Part shown: one piece after another, positions 13,253 to 27,182 of the stretch
Layout of the letters: every line of letters begins with the position of its first letter
Position numbering within the stretch: position 1 is the first letter of the stretch
Made by a program: the position numbers and the translations under genes
The notes under the pieces: model-generated
The model's database searches: none
What the model was told of the DNA's origin: nothing
What the model saw: only the letters and a program-made list of their open reading frames with translations
Source of the DNA: Sphagnum compactum
Taxonomy: Eukaryota; Bryophyta; Sphagnopsida; Sphagnales
Length of the DNA: 64,000 nt
Assembly: GCA_965153455.1 (NCBI GenBank)
Contig: OZ234504.1
Span: 9,114,001-9,178,000 of the forward strand
Reading direction: 5' to 3'

Positions 13253-15836
13253 AGCAAAACAAGGATTTAAAGAAATAGGCCTGAGTTTTGGATACAGATG
13301 TTTACTGTAAACTGCGGTGCCCTGTTTATAGGAGAAACAACTCACACCCTAGAAGTTTTGCCCCCTTTGGAAACTCTGATACAGAATATCCCTGGAAATT
13401 GTTGTAAATAGAAATGAGCAACACAAAAAAAAGCTGTTATCTGGTGAACAGAGGTGAACAGAGAAAGAAAGCCACAAACAAAGAGAGTTAGAGGCTGGAA
13501 ATCGTGGCTGAAAGAAATCTCTCTCATGTTCTCCTGAGCGTTGTCATGTGAATTCAGTGAGAAAGAATCTGCTTGACATGTCCTTCCTTTAAAACAGCTC
13601 TTTATTTTGCTGTCATGAGATCTAATGAGATTTTCCTGCTACAAACTCTTAACAAATGTGAACAGATCCTAGAAAGAACGCTTTAACATTTCTAAGCTGC
13701 CTGGGAAGATGTGAATAGAATACCTCTGCTATAGAATACTGTAGTACTTTAGTGGCTTTTGACACAAATTGTATTTTTTTAGAAATGCTGAAATTTTCAA
13801 ATTTTTTTTTTTTCAAAGAATTGATTTTTGTGAAGGAAAATGAAGAACCTGTTGAAATACTCAAGGAATATTCTATTTTCCGAAATGGAATCTTCAAATA
13901 TAATTAATTATTTGGCAAACATGTGCTGAAGCTGCCCCTGTACTAATACTATGTATGCAATGTGCATCATCACCTTTCTGGTGACTAGATTTCTTCACTG
14001 CAAATCTGCAAGAATGTAACTGAGATTGTGATGACTTTACAATGCTCCTCCTTGGTATGAAAGATTCAGGAGGTGTGTCATTGCTGTCCACTGCCGTATT
14101 AGTGTCCTACAACTGCAAAGAAGCAACTCCTCAAGAATAGCTATTAGGACTCTTGAGTCCACAGATCCTTTTCATCAGACAAGCAGATATTTAGATCTCA
14201 CTTTCTTTTTTTCTTTCTTTTGAAGCACAACAGCAGACCTGACCCGACAAGCTGTTGGCACCCCCAAGCCAAGCTCATTGGCAGAGGGCTGGCATGAGTT
14301 TCACCTGCACCATGATAGGGTTGCGCCCAGGATATTTTTTGAGATTTCAGGGTTCCAGAATGGGCTATAGCAGTGAGCCATCATCCCTGGGGTGTTTAGG
14401 CCTCACTTTCATAGTATCTACATAGCTTTTCTTTTTGGGTAACAATTGATTTTGGTATCACCATGACACAAAATGATCTGGGTTCCTTGTAATACGGGAC
14501 ATTTTAACCCAAGAACCTCATGCAGTTTAAGGGAAGAGAGCCAAAGGGAACAATCAGGAATGGCAAGAAGCTTGAGGGTTCCAACCAGTGTTGGGTCAAT
14601 ACCAGAGAAGACACCAGAGCCCTGGTGGATATCTGGCAACTTCTTTTCCAGGTTCTGCTGGATGCAAATAAGGCAGATATTCAAATGGTAAAAAGAACTG
14701 ACAGAGCAATTCCAGAAAAGAACTGGCATCCTCAGCTATCCAGTCCAGAGTGGGTTGCCAAATCAGGGTTAGAGTTTTAGGTTAAGGTTAGATTTTTGAG
14801 GTGCAATTCATGACTAATTTATTTTCCAATTTATATCACCCTAATCAAAGAACCACTTCCACATATTCAACTAATATGACATCAGAGAGAACAGTTTGAC
14901 AAACATCCAGTGGTAGAAACAAAATAAGACTTTAACTACCTTAAAGACTCTCTGATTTTGAATTTTAAAAAAAGAACCCACCTGAACTGATCTTTAAAAA
15001 CAGTGATACCCATCCATCACTGATTCAAACCCTCCCTTTATGTAAAGAGATTATAATACATTTCATTCTTCAAAAGTTGAGCTAGAGAAAGAAAAACTGT
15101 AGCTGAAAATGAAAAACAATGAAAGACTAAAGGAAACTGCCACCTTAAACGAAACAATAGAAATGTGGAATCTCCTGAAAACAGGAGATGACTACACCTC
15201 TTGCTAGGGAAGGTAGAAAAATTAACACAGGAAAACAACTATACAATCTCCATGCAATGAGAGAAGTAAGGCCCAATTACTTGGAATGGGAGACAAGGAG
15301 CACACAAGCACTTGGAATGACAACTATTCCACTATCCAACTGTAAAAGTTGGTTATGAAATGTGGAAAAGAAAAGAAAAAAATCAGTATTAATGTTCACA
15401 ACAGTTGTGAATGTGTGGATAAGGGGGGGCAAACTCCATGCCCCTCAAGATGCACTCAATCTCAAACATGAGACCCTCCTATCTAATGCAATCTAACAGA
15501 ACCTGACATGAGGATATGAGTCTGGTGAAAATACACGAGACTCATGCTTGATGCCAAAGTCCAGATCTCATGACCCATCTCTGCCCAGAGTCATTTTCAA
15601 TTTGACATGGAAGCAGTCATTCATGCAAACCATGTCTTCATAACTTAATGCCTGTCTCTAATCTCCGCATCCTCATCAACACTGGATTGGAAATCATGCT
15701 CTCGCAGCACAGTCAATAATTCTCCTAATGGCATCCTAGGATGCATTACGTCCACTGGAACTAACTTCTATGCCTTTGGACACATGACCTGGGAAATAAC
15801 GCAGCATTTGGTTAAACAGAAGACAAGCTAGCTCTC
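13253..15836. other. Convergent intergenic region
   Basis: This 2.6 kb lies between the stop codons of the farnesyltransferase gene (plus) and the AI-2E-family gene (minus), so it holds both 3' untranslated regions and a spacer. Open frames at 14418-14780 overlap on both strands and show no family signature. I see no RNA gene or transposon end. Short poly-A and poly-T tracts occur, for example near 13801 and 14208. Confidence 0.6.
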
Positions 15837-18800
15837 TTATGATGGTACTGATGGCAAGGCTCTGTACTTGTTATCCTCACCCATTGTCATTGAGTTGCGT
15901 TTAATGATGTACTCACTGAAAAACACTGCCATAGGCACTGCAACCAATAGACCCCACACTCCAAGTGTATGCTCTGCAAAAACAAGGACACCGAGGGCCA
16001 ATAGTGGATGCAGCTTCAAATGTGCTGCAGCAAGGAATAAGTAGTTCAGTAAATTCAATGCCTTAACATTCCACACCTGATTAGAGAAGGCGGCAGTGTG
16101 CATGCCCTGGTGATTGGGGTAAGAGGATCACTGCAGTTTCATGCCATCTCAGTTGGAGCAGTGATATTTCTGATTACATTGATACCACATAATAGGATAA
16201 TACAGAAGCAAGCATTCCTAAAAAGGGTGGGGTACAGCATAAACACCTGAATAAATAACAGGGTTAAGGATGTAAGCTTCAACAGCATGAATGAGAATCA
16301 CCATGAGCACAACCAAGCCCAGCTGCAATAGCCCTGACCTGCAACCCGATAGCCAATTTGACGCATATTCCTGAGAACTTGAATCACATCTCACAATTCT
16401 GAGATCTACTCATATTTTGTCTTCTGTATACTGTCTTCCAACACTCATATTCTGGGCCATGGAGGTCAAAACAAACTGGAGGTCATTATGATTTCTTACT
16501 CTGTGAATGCAACAAGGCCAATTGGAACAGTGGAAATGATGACTCCTGCCACTGGCACAAATGAACAGAGGAATACCAACACTGACAAGAATCCCACACC
16601 AGAAACTTGCAAGACAAGAAGGCCCAAGGCTGTTAAGGCAGTGTTCACCACTGCTATGGCACTCTGTGCTTGCATTGCCTTCCCAAAAATTGCACCAAAA
16701 GTTCCTATCTGCAATTAAACAAGCAGAGACTTCTGTCAAAATCCTTGCCACCATTTGGGCATTCCACCAGGCAAGTTAGAGAGGAAAACTAATGAAACAT
16801 TTTGTAAAGAGAAGGATGAAGTTTACCACAGGTGCAATTTCTTCATATACAATGGAGAGACGCGATTGCTTGAGGGATTGCACACCTCGCCTTATTGCTG
16901 GCATATCCCAGACAAGCATGAAAGAAAAAATAAGGCTCACCAGACTCTGCCACCAGCAAAAAACACAGCAGATTAGAAATCTGAATTGTCGCTCAAATGA
17001 CAAGCATCTCCACTTTGATCACTCCAGATGCTTCAGACACTCAATAGCCCAGGCCAGAAAGTGCATTGAACCTAAGTTCTGTAAGACTGATGCATAAGGC
17101 TGTGAAACTGGAAGATGAGACAAAGATAAAAGCATCCTTGAAACAGGAAGGAATGCAAGAAAGACCTCTCTGTGGTTTCTTTGGCATCACTGGCAGCAAG
17201 AACAGCTGCTGCCCAGAATCCTCTGGAGACAATCTAAACAAGCAACTGGGAATAAAGAACTGCACAAATGGTGCCATGAAACATACCAATGTACCTGCAA
17301 GGCAAACCGACTGGTTGCAGAGATGAGTGTGGCTAACCACACCACCATAGCCCCTGCATACTCTTTGATCATTTGCTGCAGAGCCCTCAACCTTTGTGTT
17401 CTGCTGCCTGCAACTGATTCCTGACAAACAAGTCATCATCCCAAATCTTAATGGAATAATTGTGGTTTTCTGAGCACCACAACTTGTGCAGATGTACAGG
17501 CTTCATGAAAAGTCTAGTATGACACAGCCTTTCATATCCTTGGCAGGATGTATACTCTTTCTACAGTGAGACAACATGTAAGATACTGAACAGAAGAGCA
17601 TGCCTATATCAAGATTGGAAACCTACCATCACAACTGTGTCAGGCTTGGTCATCACCAGCAAGAATCGCTCCAACTGACAAACAAAGACCATCAAACAGG
17701 ACAAAAAAGGGCTGTTCAGTATAAACCTGCAGCAAACTTTGCTGAACAACCACTATATAGATGGAAAAGAGGGTCATGGAAAGGAGTTTAATTATCCAAT
17801 GAGAAATACCTGATCAGTGACATTCTCACCCAATGCACTTCGAAGTTTATCAGAGACCAATGTGTAGGGATCCTCATTCTGCTTCACAAAATGACACATT
17901 TTCCAGATATTTGTTCAAATCAATACTCTGTGTTCATCCATGCTACCTCCAAGAGGAAGAAACCATCAAATCCAAGACTTTAAAGAGGCCATTACCTCAA
18001 AAATTAACAACTAAGCTAGCAACAGATTGCCCCTTCAAGGACTAGTGTCCATCTAGACCTGTACACCTCTGAGTCTTGATCACCAAATGATATGAAGACA
18101 GAAGGACATACTTCACCTGGATCCGTGCAATGAGTTTGGCCCCTTCTTGAGTGAGGCGGGGTATGTACATGACACCAACACCTATAAGAGCCGCAAGAAT
18201 AACCACATACATGGTGGCTACCAAAAGCCGACGTCTGCCTGGTAAATAGTCCTCAGCCCATGAAACAACTGAGTTTCCAATCACTGACAATACTACAGTT
18301 CCCATGATGATCTGTCCAGCCACACAAATAGAATACAGGGTATAACTTCTACACAAAATTTCAGAGTTTAATTTGACATGGCAGATAAAACTGGGAGAAC
18401 CAGCAATTTCAAATTCTGAGGTGAAGACTACACATCTAGCAACCCACATTAGTCTTGTGATCACTTACGCACAGAGCTTGGATTAAAAAAATCAAGAAAT
18501 TTCAGTCAGAATTTCACTGCAAAATATTGGAAGACTCCTGAAATTCCTCTGAGACAAGCAGGAGAACTTACCCCTACAAAATCACGGAGTTGGAACATGG
18601 TGATAACAACAGCAGTCCACACAGCAAGGCGCTGGAATGGGACACGCCTTGACACAGATCCCAAGTTCAAAACAATATAAGGATCGGGTTTGGCACCATT
18701 CATGGAGCTCATATTTGAGTCTGTGAATTCTTCATCAACTGTGGTTTGAGCTGCAGATGTCACACCTGCATCCATTGAGCTGTCCCAGGCTTCAAACCTT

Positions 18801-19745
18801 GTCAATGGATGCTGGTTCCATGACCTAAAAACCCCTGAGTTCTGAAATTGCTGATCATTGCTGTGCACTCCAGCATTGCCTGCTATAAGATGCTTCCTGA
18901 ACTGAATCTGTCCCAGCATGAAACCAGGTATCAGGTGACCATTGCAAAAGGATAAAAGCATACAAAGCAAAGACCTTAGACCTGGGTATTCCAAATGAGA
19001 AATGTGAAGGAAAGGAGGTTGCAGAGAGCAGACATTGGCAAATATCCATTCCAATAACTTTGTTCCATAGACCTAAGCCTCTGTATCTGCACATGACAGA
19101 AACCCTAATCCAAACAAGTCTAAGTAGACTTTGTGGTGCTGCTGTGTCTGCTACAACTTCTTTTACCGTAAAACCCTGGCATGTTTTGCATTACCTGGGG
19201 GCCTATTGCAAGACCTAAAGTCACACTTTCAGTGGTCTAAAGCTCAAGTCCGTTTTGCTGCCTCCATGACTGCAATAACACATGAATTCGTTGATTTTGG
19301 CAACTCCCTGAGTGTTGAACGCCTTGCTAAAACCTCAAATGGACGACCTCTTTACTGGCGAGTCTCCTTAGCATCGAACCCGTGACAAAGCAAGGCACTG
19401 GCTACATACAAAGAAGAGAGAATAAAAGGAATCGAATGTATCCATCCAAGTAAATAGCGCACAGAGAGACTCCGATTGAGCTACCCTGTCGGATTCTAGA
19501 AGACGGAAGAGGAATTTCTCCCCCAAAACAGTCCTGACAACGGGCTGCAAAATAAGTACCTGGCTGAAACACGCCATGCACAGGGAGAGCCGCGGAAACA
19601 GGAACCGGGATCGCTGACGCCGCAGTCCTAGAAGCCAAGCATGCGATCCGAGCCTGTTAAGTCCTTTGCGAGAGCAGGAGTAGGATACGGAGAGCTGATA
19701 CGATGCCCGAGTAGAAGGACAGGTAGCCGAACCTGCCATCGCCAT
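15837..19745 (-). CDS. AI-2E-family (PerM-like) membrane protein, probably plastid
   Basis: Ten exons on the minus strand: 19745-19560, 18907-18572, 18311-18117, 17878-17810, 17674-17627, 17420-17295, 16946-16827, 16708-16500, 16338-16247 and 16024-15837. All are GT-AG, the sum is 1569 nt and the product is 522 aa. The C-terminal half carries the conserved core of the AI-2E transporter family: LTALGLLVL, then CSFVPVAGVIISTVPIGL, then LNPVIYSAHLKLHPLLALG and TLGVWGLL. I count about seven hydrophobic segments from residue 150 onward. Residues 1-62 are rich in Ser, Arg and Ala, with only one acidic residue or none, which is typical of a plastid transit peptide and fits the cyanobacterial-type sequence of the core. 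The substrate of the plant proteins is not established; the family name comes from the bacterial autoinducer-2 exporter. Exon 1 has the weakest support because it is not conserved, but its donor and phase match exon 2 and the ATG pair at 19745/19739 fits. Confidence 0.88.
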
Positions 19746-20260
19746 CGCGTGCCCACCGTACCCTCCCTCTCTCCGTTTCCTCCCGCCGCTCTCCCCCTTA
19801 TCTCTCTGTCTCTGACAATCCCTCACCGCAACGCAATCTCTCAGTTCTCCATTACCTGAAGAATTGTCAACTCCGCAGTATCAGTTACCAGAGTACAGAA
19901 ACCAACAGCATTCCGCACAAAAACACGTAGAACAGAGAAGAAGGGACAAAAGACACGAGCGCAGTACTTGGTGTCGTTGCAGGGAGGAGGCGAGAAAAGA
20001 AAAGGTGCGGCATCGAGAGAAGGGAAGAAGGCACACACGACAGGCGGCACGCTCAAAACACAGTAACGAAAAGCGCCAAAAGAGGAGGAGGAGGCAACAC
20101 TGCGCGTGTTGCAACGCGAGCGAGCGAGAGAGAAGGGACGGGATTTAGGGCGGAGTGCAATCTCATAAAATTTGAAGTCCGAAATTTGAAGCCCTTGGCC
20201 AATCCCGACACTTTCCTGGGCCCAGTCAGGCCCATCAATTATTAATAATACGTTATGGTA
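19746..20260. promoter_or_regulatory. GC-richer upstream region of the AI-2E-family gene
   Basis: Immediately upstream of the AI-2E-family start the sequence is GC-richer and rich in CG dinucleotides compared with the AT-rich DNA beyond about 20.26 kb. On the minus strand it is strongly pyrimidine-rich (CTCTCTC near 19767-19816), a common trait of plant 5' untranslated regions. No clear TATA box can be assigned. The boundary with the repeat background is sharp. Confidence 0.45.
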
Positions 20261-23200
20261 CCCCTCTCCTCACCCCTTCTTCCCTCACAAACCAAACCAA
20301 AAAAAAAGAAAAGAAATAAAAAATTGCACAAGTAATGGTAACCAACTTGTGCTGTGGGCGCACCCCTCTCTACTAAATAGGTACAAGCATGCTTTGTCAA
20401 CTTGCAATTTTGATAATTTTCACAATGAATTTAGAGACGTCTTGATTTATGACTTTGTTTGGTTCCATCTCCATTACACACAATTAAATAATTATTTTTT
20501 GGTTTAGTATTAATTTGTTCAACTATTACACATAGTTCAAGATAGAGATAATGTAACATCAATTCTATGCAAGAAATCAAATGCAATGACTTGCTTAAAA
20601 TGTAAGGTCAAGTTCATATCTTTTATAATGAAATTACTCTTCGTTATTTAGAAAACTTGATTCAAACAAGATAGCACCCCCCTATTCAAGTTCTAATTCA
20701 ATTTGTTGGTTGTTGGGTATGTTCAAATGACACTTTCAACAAAATTTGGATCCTTTGGTCTAAGAACTTTAGAACTCTTTGAATAGGAAGAACTTGCATA
20801 AATCCTAGAACCTGCCAACATTGGTTCCAACACAACGAGAGTTTAAATTTTTTTTGGGTGATGTAATCACACTTGTGTTTTCATCCACAAGAGGAATTAG
20901 TCAAATTTGGTTTACATGTCAGGAAGGAAAGTAGATTTTGTGTTTAATCCTCTTATATTTCTATGGCCTATTGGAACCTATTGTCTAAACATGGTGACTT
21001 TAGAAAAACATGTCGTCCAAGTCTAGCAACTTTTGCACATTTTTCTTCACAAAAATTCATTTCATGAGTCATACTAGATTATATATTATTTTTGTCACCG
21101 ATTGACAAAAGCCACCAAAACAAAAAGATGATTAAAACATGTAAATTTTTCTTCTATGTAACACAAGCATATTACAATTTCAAAGTTGGCATTACAAATG
21201 AGGTAACCAGTGAGAGGCAGTTGGTTATGGAGAATAGATATTGGGTAGTTGGGGTGAGAATGCCCCAACACTATATCTATGGTAAATCAACACCCTCTCT
21301 TTGGTTACTAGACATAATAACCATCCCTAATGGAAATTGAGATGCTCTCCTTTCATGCACACAAAGAGTGCTTATGACATTTACATGCAAGGAGCTAAGG
21401 GTTAAATAACCACTGGGCCGATGGGAGCCAAGGGTGGTACCTTGTCCTAACTAGTAGGTGGCTAATAAAATGAAGGTTGAATGTTTAGTGTTTAATGATA
21501 ACTTGTAACTCATAATCACTCAATGAAAAAAAATGAATCAATTTTGTGAAAATTTTGTTTCATTGAAATGAAAATATTGAATATCATTACATGCAATTTG
21601 AATTGAATTGGATTTAAATTGAAGTAGATTGGATTTAGATTGAACTCAATTACATTTCAATGCATATAAGAAAAGAATATGAATTCAATTCAATTTGTTT
21701 TTTATTTAATTAAATTTAACAATTGAATTGAATTCAAATATAAATGAAAAAAATAAAGATACAAATTGATGGAGAAGTTATTAAAAGCCTACTTGTGAAC
21801 ATGGTGTTGGAAAAGAAAACTTTAAAAACATATAGATTGAAAAGACACTTTTACATGCCTCTTTATTTGAGAATGGGCTTAACATATTTCAATTTAGAAT
21901 TGGACAATTACAACTTATGAAACCTAAAGTTTTCCTCCTTAAACTAGATCCAAATGAATCATTGTCTTTAGAATGACTTACTGAATCAATTGTTCTTAAA
22001 AAACTTTGTGCCTTCTTGAAATTCAACAAATTAAGTGTAACATTATTGATACCTAATCACAACTTTTTGGCATTTTTGGGTTTTCAACGACCTTATTTTC
22101 CAACAGTTGTCATTTGACAAACTTTATAATCAACCAAATACAATTCAAACTTATGTTTAATGTTGTGATTAATCCAAAAATAAAACATCAAAATTTTAAA
22201 GAAAGACTACACATAAATAAATACCTCTTCAAAGGTCAAGTTTTCTTGGTGTTGTCTTATTGATTTGTAGAACTTATATGGTTTCCCTTGTGTTCATTCT
22301 ACATTTATACATGGTTTTCGGTTAATATGAAATTTAGTCTTATTATGCGAGTCCAAATTTTCAAGGTGATACCAACATAGGATTACAATGGGTGACAAAC
22401 TTTATGCGATTTTCTTGTCAATTTGGTAAGGCACAAAATCAAATAGTTGTCAAGATGTGCCATCTTTGATAACAAATGTGTTCTGTTTCAAGATATACTT
22501 CTTCATCATTGGCAAATCTCATAATGTTGAAATGACATAAAAAAGTATTCACATACCATTTGAAATCACTAGCAATGCCTTTTTTTTTTATCACAATCTT
22601 GTTTCAAATTCATCCATGTTTTGTGCAAATCATGGCGAGTTTCATCATTATTCAACATGAAATAAGACCCTAAAATTGACTGGTATATAACCTAGGAAAT
22701 CATGTTTTTTTGGTTGTGGCACATCCATGGCTAATCATGATTCAACATTGGTGCAATCTGATGAGACCACCACATGATCCAATCACTGAGCTATCCAATA
22801 CACTTTAGTTTTGGCTGTTTATCCATTCTCCAAATACTCAATTTAGGTTCCTGATAACCCTTTGCCTTGATGGGTAAAGCCCAGATGTGGGGAACAGTCC
22901 CAAAATGCGAGGCCAGACTCTGCTAGGTGTTGCCTTCTCTGAGGCCCCTTATTTTGAGAATGACCTCATCCGGGAGCTTTCCGCTCCGCAGATACCTTCT
23001 AATCTTTGAAATAACAATAACATAGCAAAGAACTTCGGATTTTGAGAATGCCCCCATCCCAGGGCTTTACCCTACACAAGTACCTTCTAATCTTTCAATT
23101 AGCAATAACATAGCAAAGAACTTTGGATTGGATGATGAATAATTTGTGTGGCACTTGAAAACATTCAGAGAAACACATATTCCCCTATGTAAGTTCACCT

Positions 23201-24303
23201 CCCACATCAATTTCCCACTCAAATGGCCTACTTTCCCTGGAAATGACAACTTTACCCCCACACTGAAAAATGTCCTCAATTGAAGGTTTATGGACCAACA
23301 AGTAGAACAGAACTCCCACCAGCTTAATTTCATGATCATATTACCATGTCACCTTTTTCACAATCAGATGAGTACAATTATATGGAGTGCAATGTTGGTG
23401 CAATCAACAACATAAAAGTCACCACACAAAATTTTGACAAGAGTACTCTATGATCAGGACCTGAACACTTTTATACATGTGTCTGCATGTGGATCAATCG
23501 CTCTTGGAACTCTGATCCTGATTTGCTATGGTGTTAGGGAGTGCAGCTATCACTTTCCATTACAGCATGCGCATAAGCATATTGTGCACCGCTACAAGCT
23601 CAGAGCTAGCTACCCGCAAGTACAATATGCAAGTTGCAACACAACTAAATCCCTCAGGAAAAATCACCTGAGCATTGAAAAAATAAAATAAAAAATCACT
23701 TCTGAAATCAGAGAACTAATTTCTCTGGTTGCTGCATATTATGTAATTCTCCCAGGTTCTTTTATACTCTAGCCAGCTCCGACACCGACCACCATTCACA
23801 GATGTGATGTTTCCTCTCTTTGTGGGCCGGGGAAGCAGCTCCGGCTCTGATCTTTTGTGTGTACTGGAGACCACGAGCTGGGCACTAGTCACTTGGAAAG
23901 TGTAGAAACTAGAAACCCCTATTAAGGGGTTTCCCAGTAAACATCTCCCAATATGTAGAGCTATATGTTAGATACATTGGGCTCGGCAAAATCCATCCTC
24001 CATTACAAGACTAGTAAGTGGTGACTGCAGAATCACTTCCTCCTACCCCGACACATTTGATGCACAGAAGCAGTAGTTTGATTTGATAAAGAACTTTGCA
24101 AATACATCAAGGGGAGTCTCTGGTTAAGACGAACAATTTTGACATGCCAGAAGCTACAGCTATCCTTGTGTAACTCCAGTTTCTTACCTTCAAAATCTAT
24201 CTGAACCCTCAATTTTGTGCTCAGCTATAAAATTAGAGATGTTCATCAAATTGGGTGTTTTGGACCCAGTGTTTTAGTGGGTCTGCTTTTATTTTGTTTT
24301 CCA
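20261..24303. other. AT-rich intergenic region with decayed repeats
   Basis: I find no gene here. From 21540 to 21770 the sequence is built from AATTGAATTC-like words. A stretch at 20881-20940 resembles one at 63017-63080 (both start TCATCCACAAGAGGA and continue alike for about 60 bp), so it belongs to a dispersed repeat. A perfect 8 bp stem with a 4 nt loop (AAACCCCT-ATTA-AGGGGTTT) lies at 23913-23932. The last few hundred bases before 24304 are probably the 3' untranslated region of the F-box gene. Confidence 0.6.
22951..23130. repeat. 88 bp tandem duplication
   Basis: Two adjacent copies start at 22951 and 23039. Both read ATTTTGAGAATG, then a GC-rich middle, then TACCTTCTAATCTTT and ATAACATAGCAAAGAACTT in the same order. 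The GC-rich middles differ more than the ends. The unit is unlike the AT-rich surroundings and resembles no gene I know. Confidence 0.75.
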
Positions 24304-27182
24304 CTAGAATCTAAAACAAGAGAAGTCAAGACTTCCGGTCCATTTCCCAGGCCTAAAATTCAGGTGCGTAACATGGCTTTTGATGGCATTGATGAAAGTG
24401 TCATAATTGACTGGGCTATTTTTCTGGACCTTGACCTCTAGAACTTGCAACTTGGGCATCCCTGTTACAAACAGAAGTACAATAGCGACCGATGCTGCAA
24501 GTGTCTGTGGAATCATGTGCAAGATGAGCCTTGTAATATTAGGTGGCCAAGCGCGAACTTCCATCAAACTGGAGTAATTTGCTGTCTCCATTGAATGCCA
24601 AAGTCCCGGTCCAACATTCAGGACTTGCATATTTGGGCACTCAGAGTGAAGCGTCTCAAAGGGAGGGACAGTGAGCAAGACTTGTTTTAGGACACGCCAC
24701 CGTTCCCCATCCTCGCTTGCGGACATGCAAGGTATGTCCAGAAATGTCTTGTTGACGAGCCTATTATGTCGCACCAGCTTGGAAAGTGTTGTGAAATTGG
24801 ATGCACCATACAGCAGATCCTGAAGGTCGTGGATGTTTTCAAATCCTACCAATGACGAGTCCAGGATCTCAAGGTTAAAGGCGATGTGTTTCAGCGCCGG
24901 TGCTTGTACCTGAAGTACTTCGGGACATTTCATTTTCAACTGCAATGTCACCAGATTCGGCAATTCAATCCTCACTGATTTTGCCTTGTTTGTCAAACCA
25001 AGACACAAGATTTTGAGTTTGGCTAATGTTAAGTGGCCTTGTTCCACTCCAACGACTCTAAGCATGGCCAAAGTTTGCAAATTCATCATCCGCTTGTTAA
25101 TTTCCTGGAGCACATTATCTGCTGGGTCCACTTTCACCCAGTGGAGTGACAAACTTGTGAGCTGTGGCATATCTTTGCAATCCTTGGTGCCCAGAAACAT
25201 GTGCCTCAAGTCCAGTGTCTTCAGATTCAAGCCTAAATCACCCACCCACAACACAAAAAAATCAACAAATCAGAAGCATAATACTATTTCAAGTCATGAG
25301 TTAAAAGTTCCCTGTTAGTACCAGTGTTTCTGTTTTTGGCGAAAAGAAAGAAAGAAAGAAAAAAAAGCCATTGTGACGATGACAGGTTTGTCAATGGCTT
25401 TTTAAGAAAAGAAAAAAGAATGGCATATTAGAGATATCCGTAAAGTCAGGAAAAGACAGCACCAGTTCCTGAGTTCGGTCATACACAGGGTGAGATTCAA
25501 AAAAAACCTGCAAAAACATACATTAGCACTCAATGGGGGTGAAACTCGGAATTTGATGGTTTCCTGACTTTCACCCTGTCTTTCTTTTTTTCCTGAGCGC
25601 CTCCACTTCTGCCACATAGATTTTCACTGCTCCTACCTGTACAGCTACTATAATTTCTCTTGAACCTTGTGCATTAAATGCTGTGATTCAGCATTTCCTA
25701 CTGAGTTTCAGAATTTCATACTGAGATTTAATAAAATTTCATTACTGTGCGGATATCACTAAAAGAGGGGTTATGGGGTGAAAGGAGGCCCAAAGACAAG
25801 GAAGACATGGTGACTTTATGGGACTCCATGACTGTCTGTAGCTGATTATGCACAACTAGTGACCCTAACATGCAAGAGTGCCGGAATAAAACAGACTTAC
25901 ACGTTTGAGACAGGATTGCGAGGAGGCTGGATGGCCTCGAAATGGCTTGCTGTCCGTAATCCACTATGCACAGATCCTGTAATGTGGCTTGAACAGATGG
26001 AATCCATTTGTTCACCTTCAGTGGATCTGTAAGCCAGTGATCAGTAAACACTCGTTCTCCGTCAGGAACTTTCTTTGACTGGAGCTTGGAATCGATCTCG
26101 ATCCATAATCGTGCAATGCATTTTGTCTTCCTCAATATCTCGGGCACAAGATGCCGGAAGAAAATGGGTTCCACCTTCTTGTTGTTGCTGCTTGGCCCTG
26201 ATGATGTAATTGCAGTAGTTTCCCCTCCTGCAGCAGTAGCAGCAGCAGCAATTTGTCGTGGATGCTCCTCAATTACAGGATGAAACTCACCCTCAAATTT
26301 GTGTTTCTTGCTGCTATGAGAATTCGGAAAACTCCCATGATTGTTGTCATCATCCCTTAGGCTCAGCTTTTGCAGAATCAAGTGCCTCCTCTTCTGTGTA
26401 TAATTTGGATCCTTCTTTCTCTCCAAAAGACTTGCTTCCTCACGAGCCTCAACTGGATCCAGTTCACCATTAAAGCTTAAACCCTCTTGAAGCCTGGGTT
26501 TCTTGCTGCTGCTGCTACTACTACTACTACTCCCATTTGGGAAGAAGTTGCCACCACTGTAACCATCCCTTAGTTGTTCTTGGTGATCACAGACGATCTC
26601 AGCTTCCTCACTTAGGGTTTCTCTTTGAGACCGAATGTGCCTTTTGCCATTGAATATTCCTAGGGGGGGGACTCTTCTTCCTGCATGTAGAGAAACATCA
26701 CGATCCCGACGAACCTCAAGTGATCCCTTTTCTTGAGAGTTTCCATTGCTGTTGCTGCTGATTCCAATTTCATGATGCCGCTGCCGCTCCTCCTCCTCAG
26801 GCAGGCATACAACACTTCCACCAGTAATTGCACTGGAGTTGGGAGTATCATGCAGTGGAATGCTGCCAACTTGATGGTCTGCCTCATGTGGTCGTGTTGC
26901 TCTTGATATTGCAATGGCTGCTTGATGATCTCTACCAGCAGCTGCTTCTCCTATTACGGCCTTACTAGTACTGGCTTTCGACTTGCCATCGACTCGAGGA
27001 ATTACTATTGTTGGGATTTCATTTCGCACACTAGCATGATACTCTTCCTTGCAAATAATCCGAAGTGATCGCACATGATCAGCCACATCTCGCAGCGACT
27101 TGCACACACATTTTGCTCTGGCAATGTGCGCTGCATCTTCCAAACGATTCACAATATCTTCCTGTAGATGTTCTGGTAGCAC
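24304..27182 (-). CDS. F-box / leucine-rich-repeat protein
   Basis: Two exons on the minus strand, 27182-25901 and 25232-24304. The intron is 668 bp with GT-AG ends, and the spliced frame encodes 736 aa. The N-terminus (about residues 1-45, LPEHLQEDIVNRLEDAAHI followed by KCVCKSLRDVADHV) reads as an F-box, the motif that binds SKP1 in SCF ubiquitin ligases. The second exon is rich in Leu at regular spacing (NLKTLDLRHMFL, PQLTSLSLHWVKV, NLVTLQLKMKCPEVLQV), as expected of leucine-rich repeats that recruit a target protein. Between them, at about residues 50-340, lies an unusually long hydrophilic linker with a serine run and basic patches that look disordered. The target is unknown. The start was chosen because it sits directly before the F-box, with no in-frame ATG close upstream. 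F-box subfamilies evolve fast and I cannot name an orthologue. Confidence 0.75.

Noticed and set aside
14418-14780. Overlapping open frames on both strands between convergent genes
   Set aside because: Frames on both strands over the same bases, no family signature; most likely 3' untranslated or spacer DNA.
19402-19638. Alternative first exon of the AI-2E-family gene in another frame
   Set aside because: That frame has no ATG and an upstream stop; the frame starting at 19745 has a proper ATG, a transit-like composition and a donor in the right phase.
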